Counted from the stretch's first letter, positions 12,127 to 23,682 are shown. The stretch: 64,000 bases of DNA from Owenia fusiformis (GCA_903813345.2 CAIIXF020000007.1:26027564-26091563); one strand, 5' to 3'. The notes: generated from the sequence alone by a model not told the origin. Translations and numbers: made by a program.

Positions 12127-12336
12127 TATGTATAAAAAAATAATCTATAAAAAATTATAAAAATACTCATTCCTTAATGAATTGAATAAATTTTGTATTT
12201 GGCATATTTTTGATGTCAAGAGAATCATTTTTCGTCAAATGTATATTTCTGAATGTATACTGAATATTTGAACATCTTGGAACACTAAGTTGTGGGTAAC
12301 TTGAGATACAAATACAAGTGCAAAGTCAGAGTTTAC

Positions 12337-12803
12337 CCTTTTCGATGTCATTTGAGGAGAGAATGGGAGACCCCTGCCAGCTTTCCATTGCTATGTATGC
12401 CAGTCCTACACTTGTTGCAAGCGACAATGGGATGGCGAACCATGTAATACCAGCAGCAATAAACCCCCAGATACCGTGACCAGGTTTTGCCGCTATGCTA
12501 CTCTGCCAATATGACTGGTCCCCAATCAGTACACCAGAAGCCAATACCAGACCGATGATTCCATACATCAAACCACCAGGGAGAGAAATGTCAGGTAGCT
12601 TCCATTGTAGTTACCGTCTGGTCCCGTTGCGTTTTGGATGTATGAATAAATAATGTCTGAATTCCCATATGGTAAATCATTCATTTCTGGTACTTTCAAG
12701 AATATTGCAACAGCCATTATAATAACGAAGCAGTATATGAGGACGCTGTTGAAGTAAGATACGTAGAAGGTTGCACCAAGGCCACCGATTAAAGTGTAAG
12801 AAC
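12337..12803 (-). pseudogene. Copy A exon 4 with 1-base deletion
   Basis: 467 bases against 468 in copy B. Homologous to GSYTLIGGLGATFYVSYFNS through GDQSYWQSSIAAKPGHGIWG to SNDIEKG. In the run corresponding to CTCTCCCCTGGTGG of copy B one C is absent (near 12581), shifting the frame within the loop before the helix that carries GDQSYWQ. Both splice sites are intact. Confidence 0.85.
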
Positions 12804-13105
12804 CTACAATATAGTATATATTATTTCAAATGAACACATAAATCGATGAGAATCCTCTTAATGAATTTAAATTGTTACACAAATATTTTAGTTACGCGTC
12901 ATGCATCATAAATCTTTTTGTTCGAAGGCTACCTGTACTTAACCAACCAGTAATGATCAGTCAACAATCAATCAACATATGAAGACTTCCTAGGAAACAA
13001 TTGTGCGAATTCAACCAGCGCTAGGGAGGAGTCAACATTGAAAGTTGTAATTTGAATCTGTGATAGTTTTAAAAATGGATTTCGTTTAGGAAAGATGAAA
13101 ATCAC

Positions 13106-13277
13106 CTATTACAGCAGCTAGTATCATGCATGCCAGTTCAATGGAAAGATCCAATGTTAAACTAGTTAAGATAACACTACCAGCCAGCAATAACATCGCT
13201 GTGACTACAATGTTAGTAAGACCAGCAAACACAGAGAACACGATGTGGGCTGGAGCACCAAACCTAGCACGGATCAC
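13106..13277 (-). CDS. Copy A exon 3
   Basis: 172 bases, acceptor CATCTAG, donor TAGGTGATT (weaker than the GTGAGT of copy B). Encodes VIRARFGAPAHIVFSVF and two helices to LAAVIG. GAPAHI-like sequence is a hallmark of the DUR3 branch. Confidence 0.85.
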
Positions 13278-13539
13278 CTAGATGAAACATAATTTTGTTT
13301 ATTCATACTCCTATTGTTTCTAGTATGTAGCATTCTGATTTATCGCATTGATTACTTCAGTGATTCCATTCTTAAAAATCAGTGGAATTCAGTGGAAATG
13401 GCCATATTTCCCTTATTACTTGCAGGAATTCTTTTTTATTTTCACATGTTGTAGAAGAAGGTCTAAAATTTATGTTAGTACCATACATTTTTCTTAGTCT
13501 TGAAATTTGCAGAAATTATAAGCCCTCAGGAAGATATAT

Positions 13540-13660
13540 TGTATATCCCTCGGGATATTCCCTGTATCCAAAACCTTCCGGTGCATAACCCCTATGTATC
13601 TCCCTCTCACCTCAGATATCAATAATATTCCCGCATGCTATTTACCTATAACACTACTAG
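13540..13660. repeat. Dispersed repeat with GATATC/CCTATATCC words
   Basis: CCTGTATCCAAAACCTTCC, GCATAACCCCTATGTATCT and ATTCCCGCATGCTATTTACC recur at 36890-37040 and 57830-57970 in the same order. Copies lie in introns of both transporters and beyond gene C. Confidence 0.6.
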
Positions 13661-13744
13661 GTATGGGATAAATCTAATTAACCTACACTTAGTGTGCTAA
13701 ATGTATAATAACATAAAAAAAATTGATATCTATTGGCAAAATGA

Positions 13745-13865
13745 ATGACTGGAGGATATCGCCACGATATACTCCGGAAAACCAATATGCGGAGGATATC
13801 TTGACGATATACTCCGGAAAGCCCAATATGCGGAGGATATTGTGACGATATACTCCGCTTGTTGA
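13745..13865. repeat. Minisatellite of ~47 bp with palindromic core
   Basis: Three units, each with GGAGGATATC-(4)-ACGATATACTCCG: an inverted pair of GGAG...CTCC around GATATC. They lie in the intron between exons 2 and 3 of copy A. Confidence 0.8.
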
Positions 13866-13955
13866 TTTCCCGCCACATTGACTCTATTTGGCATGAAATT
13901 AATTTTCAATGATATTATATATTTAGTATGTACTAATAGCAAGTGTAGGATGATA

Positions 13956-14099
13956 AGGACATCCTATAATTTTTTCAGAATATGATTTTAATCTACTCGG
14001 TGATATTGATATATGCAATCGTTCGCTTTGCTCTCTCGTGAAGATATCAATATCACCTCGTAGATAAAAATGATATTCCTAAAAATCATAGGATATCCT
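13956..14099. repeat. Inverted repeat, arms ~50 bp
   Basis: AGGACATCCTATAATTTTT on the left pairs with AAAAATCATAGGATATCCT on the right; GGTGATATTGATAT pairs with ATATCAATATCACC. Confidence 0.7.
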
Positions 14100-14260
14100 A
14101 TAAATGTATAACAATTGTCCTTTATTAGGTTCAGGACATTGGGATTACCCCGAGGTCAATATAATACTTCTATCCCGTGATACTACTACTTCCCGTAGTA
14201 TGAATAACACCCGGGAATATTATTGATATTGAAAAAATAGTTTTGTCCCGCCCAATCCCA

Positions 14261-14790
14261 AAGGACCACGTAGGTTATCGCAAACAATTTCAGAAGGTTA
14301 TATCTTGGATTATGACTATTTCTGTCAAAGAAGACAGGTTTATCTTTTAGATCAATTCATTATCTCAAAGAAAATTATATACAGTAATAATAAAGTCAAA
14401 CAAACTCGGAGATATTTAACTAGCAATCAACCCATCAACACACTTTTTCAAAGATGTTGACCCCATTTTCACCAAAAATGCAATCATTTTTTACAATGTT
14501 TAATGCATTACTATTCTTTATTTTGATGTATCAAATAGTTCTTGAGAGAAAATTGAAAAATCTCATGCTATCCATTGAAAATTAGGTCAACGTTTTTGAA
14601 AAGTATGTTGATTGGGTCCATTGCCCCTTCAATATCACTTAGGTATGATAAACTAAATTATCATTATATATACTTTTCTTGAAGATAATGAATGGATCTA
14701 AAAGATACATCTATGTTCATGATCAGAAAGTATTCATAATTCAAGTTAGAATCGTTTGAAATTGTTTGCCATAACCTACGTGCTCCTTTT
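14261..14790. repeat. Foldback element, arms ~240 bp
   Basis: The left end AAGGACCACGTAGGTTATCG pairs with the right end CATAACCTACGTGCTCCTTT. Inner phrases also pair (CAATCAACCCATCAACACAC on the left; the complement of AGTATGTTGATTGGGTCC on the right). It lies in the intron between exons 2 and 3 of copy A. Confidence 0.8.
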
Positions 14791-15174
14791 AGGTAGATAT
14801 TGCTCTCGACATTGGTATAAGGAATATCCCTTGGATGATATCAATATCCACCCGTGACTGCGTTCCCTCGGGAAATATTGGCATCGTCTTTGTGATATTC
14901 CCTATATATTATCCCTCCTGTTGAACAGCTTCTTTTTACAAACCTGCTTTTTGTACCCAAAACACGTCCAAGTATCGGATTTATGTAAAATTCATCTAAA
15001 TTGATTTGTGGGGAAGCTTAATGTTTGGCTTGAACCAAAATAAATCTTGAATCTTTAACGTATATCTAGATTTTGAATTCCAAATGCGATGAATACAACA
15101 CGTGATAAATTAATCATATCATATAACAGTAACATTTGATCCAAGAACCTAGATTTAACACATTGCCATTTTAC

Positions 15175-15288
15175 CTGGAGGAATGTTTTTGCACCCGGCG
15201 CCTTCGTCTTGAGGTGGATGGACAGGTTGGCGAACAAATATGATAACGATACAGCAATTCCATACCAAACTGGTCCACTTATGCCATA
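15175..15288 (-). CDS. Copy A exon 2
   Basis: 114 bases, acceptor TTTTTAAG, donor CAGGTAAAA. Encodes YGISGPVWYG and a helix to KTKAPGAKTFLQ. Same length and phase as the copy B exon at 37104-37217. Confidence 0.85.
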
Positions 15289-15829
15289 CTTAAAAACAAG
15301 ATTTAGTTGGAATTGCTTATTGATATCTAATGTACTTTTAATTGTTTAATATTTAGGTACATGCACATATATATACCTTGACACCTAAACAGGTTACGAA
15401 ATGGATCGCCTTGGAGTTTTTCTTTTGCAATGATTTCGCGAGATGTATGCAGAATCACCACGACCTTTTTGGTACAAAAAATGCTCATGCTAATGTTACC
15501 CCGTTTTTAAACATCCGCATACGTAACAAAAGTGAGAAATTATATCAATAATTCTCATGAATCCATCTCGTGAACTCATGGAAACAAAAATCGTACCCCC
15601 GAGGCCTCGCCATTTTGTTAACTGAGATCCGTTTTGAAGAGTTCCACTAGTGCTGCACTTCGAGTTTATACTGGATGAGCGTGGTGTAAAAGTGGTTTTG
15701 AAAAATGGCGTCTTTATATAGATTATTTGTGGTAGATTATTCTGCATTGATTCTGAAAACATTGGTGCCTTGTTTTTCACCGTTTTGGAAATATGCAGAT
15801 GTATACCCCCTGGTGTGATTTTAAGGGGG

Positions 15830-16870
15830 GTACTAGGAAAGCCATGTATAATTCTTATAATATACAACCAATCGTCTTGATATTTATAGATAATCATCTA
15901 CTTATTATGTTATACCAATTTGACAAGTTTCATCAAAGTTGGTGAACTGGTTGCTATGGTAACGGAGATCATATGTTAAAAAATTACACATTTTCGTAAA
16001 AATCTAAGACACCCCCTGAGACAAAACACATATTATTTCCATGAATTTTGGAGGAATCACCATGAAAACAGTTTAGAAAACTTATTAAATTATCAGAGAA
16101 TGTTTGCTGATATTAAATCAACTAATGTTTTATCATAGCCACACAGTGAATTCTATTTGCTGATGGTTATATGGCTATGCAAAGAAATTTAGAAAGGGGA
16201 CGTGGCACTTTTCCAAAGAATTCTTTATTTGTGTTCACATTTTTGAAGAAAACAAATAACAATTTGTCCTGATATTCACAGATATTATTTAAATTATTAT
16301 GTTTGGAATCATCCTTGGTCCAAGGGTATTTCTCTTTTTTCTATATTCAGTAAATACTGAATTCAGTAATAAATGAAGTCCTTTGAATGAAGGATGCTAA
16401 GAAAATCTTGTTATTGACAGGTAATTATCTACTCATCATGTTCTTACACTATGGCAAGTTTCATAAATGTGGGACAACTGGTTGCTATGGTAGCAGAAAT
16501 AGAATTTGTTGAAGTACACATTAAGGGGGTACTAGGAAAGCCATATATAATTCCTAGAATATCAAAACAATCATCATGATATTGACAGTAATCAATTGCA
16601 AACTACTAATCATGTCCTACCATTATGACGCTTTCATCAATGTGGGTCAAATGTGGGTCAATGTGGGTAGAAGTCATTTGTTAAAAAAGTACACAAGACA
16701 CAACCTGAGGCATTGGGCACATAAAATTTTCGTCAAATTGGGAGGAATTAGTATGAAAACATTTCAGAAAACTTATTTTGAGTATGTCTGATAATGTTAA
16801 ATCAATAGATATGTCATCTGGGCCATTTGATGCATTGCATTTGCTTATCATAATAAGACTATACAGAATG
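15830..16870. repeat. Diverged tandem repeats in copy A intron 1
   Basis: GGGGGTACTAGGAAAGCCAT recurs at about 15825 and 16528, with CTGGTTGCTATGGTA at about 15946 and 16470 and ATGAAAACA-TTTAGAAAACTTATT at about 16060 and 16755. Two to three degenerate units of a few hundred bases. Confidence 0.65.
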
Positions 16871-17014
16871 TGGCTGTCACATTATGCACATATTTGAGGC
16901 TTTACCTAGAGATGTGCTGTAAATGCATTCCAAAAACAAAAAAACGTCAATTGGTGTTATCCTAAATGAATGGACAAAAACCCATTTTTTAAACCAGCTT
17001 TTAAAACTGGTTTG

Positions 17015-17900
17015 AAAGCTCGCCTAATTTCAAAATGGCCACCAATTTTGTCTCACAAAATTCACCTTTGGACACTTTGGTAGCTTTATAAATAATTACA
17101 GGTGGCTTACAATGTAAAAATCCATGTCAATATAAAGAGTAGTTGTATAAAATAAATTTGTTACAAAAAATCGCCAAAGAATCATATCCGTTTTTCAGCC
17201 ATGGTAGTTAATATTGATTTGTCCATCTGTCTCTCAGTCAGTCCACACTAGTGGCACGTTTTAAAACCTCTGTCGATAGGATTCCCGTTTTAAGTTATTT
17301 TTGTTCAACATCAATATAGAAAAAACGTATGACTCCTGGTTCAAAAGCTCGCCTATTTTTAAAATGGCCGCCATTTTTGTCTCGCAAAATTCACGTTTGG
17401 ACCATTTGGTAGCTTTATAAATAATTTCAAGTGTCTCTATTGTGATTTTTTCATTTTCAGCCATTTTAGTTAACATTGATTTGTCCATCTGTCTCTCAGT
17501 CAGTCCACAATAGTGGTACGTTTTAAAACCTCTGTCAATAGGATTCCTGTTTTTAGTTATGTTTGTGAAACATCAATACAGAGAACCCTCTATGGCTCCT
17601 AATTCAAAAGCTCGACTATTTTCAAAATGGCCGCCAATTTTGTCACGCAAAATTCCCTTTGGACCATTGGTAGCTTTATAAATAATTTCAGGTGTCCTGC
17701 ATTGTACAAAGCCATGTCAATGGCTTTTGAGTAGTTGAATGAAATAGTATTGTTACAAAAAATTAAATCCGTTTTCTATTTTCAGCCGTCTTAGTTAACA
17801 TTGATTTGTCCATCTCTCTCTCAGTCAGTCCACAATTATGGCACGCTTTGAGACCTCTGTCGATAGGATTCCCATTTTCTACAATTTTAGCCATTATTCA
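17015..17900. repeat. Three tandem units of ~280-320 bp
   Basis: AAAGCTCGCCTA near 17018, 17343 and 17607 is followed each time by TTCAAAATGGCC, GGTAGCTTTATAAATAATT, TTGATTTGTCCATCTGTCTC and ACCTCTGTCGATAGGATTCC. The 75-residue open frame at 17261-17488 lies in this repeat and is not supported as a gene. Confidence 0.8.
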
Positions 17901-18012
17901 CTTTTCTCTTTTTGAGCAACACCATGTGAGTCCAGTACCCACGGTACTATTTTTTTATTAATTACTGCTTTTCACTTGTCTATAGATATGATGGGATATA
18001 TAATCGCTGTAC

Positions 18013-18268
18013 CTTTATCGTAACTGTAACTGACTGAAGCAGAGATCCAGCCCAAGTCATCTGAGATACAAGCGTTGTTGAGGTCAGTCCAATAGATACT
18101 TTTCCACCTGCATCAAATGATGTGTCCACGTTCGAAGCATCTCGAAAGATGTACTTTCGGATAAGATGGAACGTAACAGCAACCAATACAGAAAACAATC
18201 CAAAGCCCAGAATAAGTAGGATGGCATTTCGTAACTCTATTGTAGGTTCTACGCTAGTTATCATACCG
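18013..18268 (-). CDS. Copy A exon 1 of those recognised
   Basis: 256 bases, acceptor CTCCTTTTATAG, donor AAGGTACAG. Encodes VEPTIELRNAILLILGFG, a basic loop and SQMTWAGSLLQS, aligning to the first two or three helices of DUR3. It starts with the third base of a codon, so an upstream coding exon is required; none was found. Confidence 0.85.
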
Positions 18269-18329
18269 CTATAAAAGGAGACAATATAATCAAGGGAAAC
18301 TGCACGGCGTATTTTGAATATCTTGGGAC

Positions 18330-18480
18330 AAATTCTTGGGACGTCCCTGCGACGGCCACGTGTTTTCGATAAATGCAAAAACAGACGCAAAGGGGCCGTA
18401 AGGAACCTAGCGGCCAGTCTGACGCCACAGCATGACTACGGCGTGTCTACATGTAGTTGTCTAATTGCTACGCCGATAAA
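18330..18480. other. Conserved block upstream of copy A, also upstream of copy B
   Basis: Read on the minus strand, CATGCTGTGGCGTCAGACT, TTTTTGCATTTATCGAAAAC and ATTCAAAATACGC match 35435-35585 in order and spacing, immediately 5' of the same exon in both genes. It is either part of the duplicated segment (promoter or 5' leader) or a repeat caught by it. Confidence 0.7.
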
Positions 18481-18933
18481 TGAACATCGATCTTCCTAAA
18501 GATGCTTTTTGAATTTTGAAAAACGATAGGTGAATCTACTCAAAACATAAAAAAATGATATGCATGGAACTTTTGGGGGAAAACGGGTGCTAAATATATG
18601 TACGTTATAGGCGTTATTAGCCCTCGTAAATCAGCTCTTGTTTAAAGAAAACCTGGTTTATGTTTTGTAAAGGCTTAGCGATCAGGTCAACTACTATATT
18701 TAAAAAGTGAACACATATAGTTTCTCTTAAACCAGTCTTCAAAATATTCTGAAGAAATTACACATTGTCAATTTAATGGTCATCTTTTGAATGGTAGCAA
18801 TTAAATTAGAAAAAATGTATCTACTTTTCCATATATAATTTTAGAAAACACATCAGACACTTCTTTTGATCTTGGTACCATATGTTCGGAATGAAATGAA
18901 ACATCTATCAGAACATCGTCGAAACAAAATGAC

Positions 18934-21328
18934 GTATACAGTGGCGTAGCCAGAAATTGGTGACCAGGGGTTCGATTTTTTATGTTATCCACAACCCTCC
19001 CCCTTCATCGGTGTACCTCACATAAAAGCATTTTCTGTATTTGTCATACATACAATTCATTCTTTAGTTAGAGTTCAATCACAGATATGTCAAATTCTGA
19101 AACATGCGATTCCCACACTTTTAGCTGATTTTTGAAAAGATTCCAAATCAAAAGATGTTTATTTCATTTTGTTATAGAGGAGTTCCTAATAACCTCATGA
19201 ACTTACAGTAACTTACTGAATACTAGTATATTCAATAGCAAATATTTTTGAGAATTAATAATACTTATTTAATCATGGCGCACATTGACAGATGAAAAAT
19301 AGTAAATTGAATGGAATGAAACAGTCTGAAATTCCAAAAAGACCAAATTAAAATAACAATTGATCAACTGTGCTCTGTAACATTAAACATTTCTTTTAAA
19401 TTTTAATGCCTTGCAACAAAGAACAACTACTCCTGAAAAACCTATTCGTCCTTTCTTTGAATTGAAAATAAGTTTGGCAACCTTAGCTCCCTCCTCTTTA
19501 TTTTGAATTTTTATTTACATAACCTGCGAGGATAATAATATTGATGGAAATGTATCTTGACTTCATTTCCAATGCCACAAATTTTCCCATTTTTTTTAAT
19601 GTAAACCAAGGGGAACCAATGAGCTTTATATTTAATTAGTAGATTAGATTCAACCGCAGGCCATCTGAAATTAGGTCTTTGGAGTTTAAAAAACTCGATA
19701 ATCCGTTGACGATTATCAGTGGATCCGTTATTTTTAGAAAATAAAAAGTGATTATCAGGAAGCAATGCATATGGGTACACCACGTGATCTTTTATATTTT
19801 TTAACTGTGACAATTAAATACTCATTCGAAATAATAAATCTAGACTTATTTGATACAATCCTTCTTATGCCTTTGCTTTCCTCAGCAAAAGATGACTGCA
19901 TTTTTCTTTTTTATTTGACAGAACTTTCCACTGCACGTAATGTGTAATGTGTGTACCTTTTTAGCTTACACTTGTATTTAGTACCAGAGACATTACCTAA
20001 TTCCCTCCCTTAATCCATTTATTTGCTAAACATTTATAATTAATGACATTAACACGATCCACTAAAGTTTATCGTGGTAAGCCACGCCCTCTCCATCTCT
20101 ATCCTTCTGGAGGATCTGCGATGCAACAGAGATGCTATGAGTATCAGAATGACTAAAGTTTGATATTCGTGAAAATAGAGCGTATACTAAATACACCGAA
20201 ACAGCACTTGGCAAGATTTTTCGTTTGAAATAAAACAAAACGGAGGCGCACAGATTTCAAAGAAAATGTGTTTTCATCAGTCTTAAGACAGTTGGTTTAT
20301 TTCCCCGTAGATGGAGCAGCTTTTAGGGTGGTCAAAAAAACGCAACCCAAAGAAATCGCTATATTTTGGACAATGCTAATCTTATCCAATCGTGTTCATA
20401 TTTTCAGGAAAGAAAGGCGAGACTGTGTATGTATAGCTCCTGTTGTTAATTAGTTGAAAAACATGATGTCTGTGTGTAAAGCTCTTGTTGTTAGCAATGC
20501 CTTTGACACCTGCTCAAAAGACAATTGCACTTGGAAAATACGAAAAACGCAGTCATAGGTGATTGCACTTTTTGGCACTTCAGATTTGGCACAAATTATC
20601 CTCATTCAATGTGTGGTGAATTTGTGGACTTTTATCAAAATCACTCCAGGGACTTTACAGTCATGGTCAAAATGCCTTCTTAAGCCTGCCTGAACCAGGG
20701 CGTTTGACTGCGATTTGAAAGCATTTCCATGACTGTAAAGTCCCTGAAGTGATTTTGATTTCACCCTACAGATTTACCATACAGTGAATGAAGATGATTT
20801 GTGCCCAATTTGAAGAGCCATAGACCATGGTTAGGAAGTTATTTTATTTTTCTGCGGTTGCAGTCCTCCCTAACTGCGTTTTTCGTATTTTCCTAGTACA
20901 GCTGTCTTTTGAGCGAGTGTCCAAGGCATCATGTTTTACAACTAACTATCTACAGGAGCTATACATACACAGTCTCTTCTTTCTTTCTTGAAAATATGAA
21001 TATAATTGAACTAGTATTTTTCAAGATATAGCGATTTCCTTGGGTTGCATTTTTTAACACCCTGTAAGTTGGGCGAAATTATCGATATTTCTTCTTTGCA
21101 TAATGCTCCGGGGTTTTCCCAAAATTAGACAATCCCAACCCGTGATAAGGTTGCAAAACTTTTGGAGAGAAGTGTTACTTTACTATTTTTATCTACTGGT
21201 CATATAAATTGAATATATGTTTCTGGTTTTTGCAATAAATTTTTCCACAAATATTTTTTGGGGGAAATCGCGACCGGGGGTTCGTCCGAACCCATTGAAC
21301 CCCCGGTCCCTACGGCTATGCCGTATAC
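18934..21328. mobile_element. Candidate TIR element (weak)
   Basis: GTATACAGTGGCGTAGCC at the left and the complement of GTATACGGCATAGCCGTAGG at the right, each followed inward by a GACC-GGGGTTCG phrase. The interior at 19470-19600 resembles 44850-44990 (AAGTTTGGCAACCTT, ATTTTTATTTA-ATAACCTGCGA). No transposase recognised. Confidence 0.4.
20320..21066. repeat. Foldback element, arms ~330 bp
   Basis: The left end TTAGGGTGGTCAAAAAAACG pairs with the right TTTTTTAACACCCTG. Inside, GGGACTTTACAGTCATGG pairs with CCATGACTGTAAAGTCCC around a centre near 20690. Both arms hold ACGAAAAACGCAGT or its complement. Confidence 0.85.
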
Positions 21329-21350
21329 ATGTTGTAACGTTTTTAGGTCC

Positions 21351-21465
21351 CTCGATATTGTACAATTGTACAAAGGAAAGTTTGGTTCATTTTTTTCTTT
21401 TATATTAAAAGATACTTTTTTAATGAACAAAACTTTCCTTTGTATAACTACTGTATGATATCGAG
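21351..21465. repeat. Inverted repeat, arms ~45 bp
   Basis: CTCGATATTGTACA...AAAGGAAAGTTTGGTTCAT pairs with ATGAACAAAACTTTCCTTT...GATATCGAG. Confidence 0.7.
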
Positions 21466-22163
21466 AGATCAAAGAAAATGTTGTATATGCTATTTTGTTC
21501 CCACAAGGTTCAGTTAGATATTTCATTTCATTCTCGAGAATTGGTAGATGGTAGAACAAAAATAACAAAAAACAACAATTTTACTAATAACAAAAATTGT
21601 TCACAAAACTAATCATATAAAATATATATTTATAATTTTCACATTAAATTGTTGTCAATCAGTAACATACGAAAAGTATTGTGTTTTTACAGAATGTTTT
21701 CAATAATTGGTTTTAGAGAAAAACGATGTTGAATTCAGTTCACCATATCGCAACAAATCATTTCGGCGGATAATCTAGTGCAGTTATTTTTTTCAAATCA
21801 GACGTAAATTAGGACGTTAAATAAAGGTAAACTTTCCGTTCGCCTACTTAACCTTCAAAACCCGTATCAGCCAAAATTCCGTATCAGACCCCGTATTTGG
21901 TCGCGTATCAATTCCCATATCAGAACTATTCCCGGTAAATAGTACTTTTATATAAAATTGTCTTACCTTGTTTCATTTTGTTCGGCTTTTCCATTTGTGA
22001 ATAAACCTTGAAAAAGCACGATGAACAAAAGTGTGTTATCCTTCATCTTTGAAAAATAAAATAGTTTCAACGCACTATTGCAGTCAATGATCTAATAAGG
22101 CCAGGACAAAAAAATCATCAAGCTTAGTTTACAATTTACTATTTTGGAATCGTGTGTGCTTAT

Positions 22164-22570
22164 TATAGCATTTTTCATGTTGATTTACCGTATTGTGCTG
22201 CCATCTTTCAATGGGTTTCTTATAGGTTTTGTAGGGTAAGGGATTGCCTTTCATTTCCTATAACTTGGGGGTATTTAAGAGAAATTTTGGGCTTCATTCA
22301 GGAGAGAGTTAGATCGGGGGGAACATCACACATCATTTCTTTTCATCTTATTAATCTCATTTTCATTCTTTCTTTATCTTTGAACAGTTTTATTTTATAC
22401 TGAAGAGTGTAATTGTACATGTTTAGTCTTTTACTTGGAATAAAGTATAGTTTTATGAGTATATTAATTCTGTGTTAATCTTGTCTTTTTTACATTACAA
22501 GACCAATCCATATTATTTTATGAAGAACCCACAGAGCTATTTAAACAACAAAGCTCGAAGTTAAGCTTCA
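22164..22570 (+). repeat. 5' LTR
   Basis: About 407 bases. GTATTTAAG at 22271 is a TATA-like box; the LTR ends TTCA before the primer binding site. The upstream boundary is set by where identity with the right LTR starts, so a few terminal bases could be missing. Confidence 0.75.
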
Positions 22571-22571
22571 T

Positions 22572-22589
22572 TGGTGGCAGCGGTGGGAT
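22572..22589 (+). promoter_or_regulatory. Primer binding site, tRNA-Leu type
   Basis: TGGTGGCAGCGGTGGGAT, complementary to the 3' end (with CCA) of a eukaryotic tRNA-Leu as I recall that tRNA. Lies one base after the LTR, as in Ty3/gypsy-type elements. Confidence 0.75.
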
Positions 22590-22639
22590 TGGTGTTTGTC
22601 TTGTAAAGAGATTCTTTTCGCAGTTTTAGTGTCTTTATT

Positions 22640-22850
22640 TTCATTAAAGAGTGGAGATTAGTTCTCTTCACATCTTTAAATTTGATTAACTTTTACTGAA
22701 GAGTGGAGATTAGTTCTCTTTGCATCTTCAAGTTAGCTTTACTCTTACAAAAGAGCGGAGATTAGTTCTCTTCGTTTCTTTCTTTTAAGTTAGGTTCATT
22801 CTATACTGAAGAGTGAAGATTAGTTCTCTTCAACTCTTTCTTTAGGATTT
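22640..22850 (+). repeat. Leader repeats, four units of ~55 bp
   Basis: AAGAGTGGAGATTAGTTCTC at about 22645, 22700, 22756 and 22812 with small changes, each containing the near-palindrome GAAGAG...CTCTTC. In the untranslated leader of the LTR element. Confidence 0.8.
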
Positions 22851-23682
22851 TGTCTTCATATTCAGTTTACTTTGAATGAAGAGTATTTGTCCTCACTGTA
22901 CTATTAAGTAGTAACTTTGTCCTTATGCACAATGTTTGTTTATGCATGCATTTAAGTTGACGGTCTTCACTTAAAAGACTGATAATGATCTTGCGTTTGT
23001 GTACGCTCAGTTAATTTATGCGTAACTTTACCTTGATCTTGTGAACAAAGAGAAGACAAAGAGTCAAGAATATTTGATGTTTACACGTGCTATTGTTAAG
23101 GGAATCATCATTTAGTAATGAAGACGGGCTCCCGTTGTAGTTACTTTTAAAATTGAAATACGAAAACGCTTGCATTTCAGCGTTGTACTAATTTCTGTAT
23201 TTGCTATCAACAAGAAGCTCATGTAACAGGCTCCTGTTTTAGTTACTTCAAAAACACTTTCTTTTCATTGTGGGATCCACAGCCTTTACTATCCTTTTGG
23301 AATAGTTCATTAGTATATTCCAATTAGTTCTCTCAAAGCGTTAGGTAAAGAGGGACTCTGATAAATCAGAATGCTTTCTTTTACTTTCTTTCTATCCTTT
23401 ATTTCTACAATTATGCATGCTAAGACGCATTGCTTTAAAATTGGCAAAATCGAGCGCGTATCTATTTGTTTGGCTGTGGCTATAGTGTTAGGATTGTCCC
23501 GAATTGGTGTTAGACGAAATTATGAATTGAGAAGTATTTTATTTGAATGTTCGAGATCTAGTTTTTGGTCTTTGTATTTTGTAAAAATCCCTGTATTGAT
23601 GATAAAAGCGTACTTGATTCTGTTTGTGTTTTGATATTACGTATAGATTATAGCTCATTCATTAAATAGAAGTTGATACCTT

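Larger units (their letters stand above)
7760..18268 (-). pseudogene. DUR3-like urea/proton (sodium:solute) symporter, copy A, degraded
   Basis: Seven minus-strand exons: 18268-18013, 15288-15175, 13277-13106, 12803-12337, 9743-9578, 9424-8973, 8338-7760. Joined, they read a multi-helix transporter of the SSS family closest to the DUR3 group, known in plants and fungi for high-affinity urea uptake. Landmarks are SQMTWAG, YGISGPVWYG, ARFGAPAHI, GDQSYWQSSIAAKP and YDVYQPYINP. Six of the seven exons have the same length, to the base, as those of copy B, except exon 4, which is one base short (467 against 468). That frameshift falls near 12581. The last exon lacks its first 44 bases and acceptor, which are replaced by a repeat-derived sequence. 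The first coding exon was not found. The remaining exons are well kept, so decay is recent or one defect could be an assembly error. Confidence 0.85.

Noticed and set aside
19511-19813. 100-residue minus-strand frame in candidate TIR element
   Set aside because: No recognisable motif; part of a repeat also seen near 44850-44990. Not enough to call a gene.
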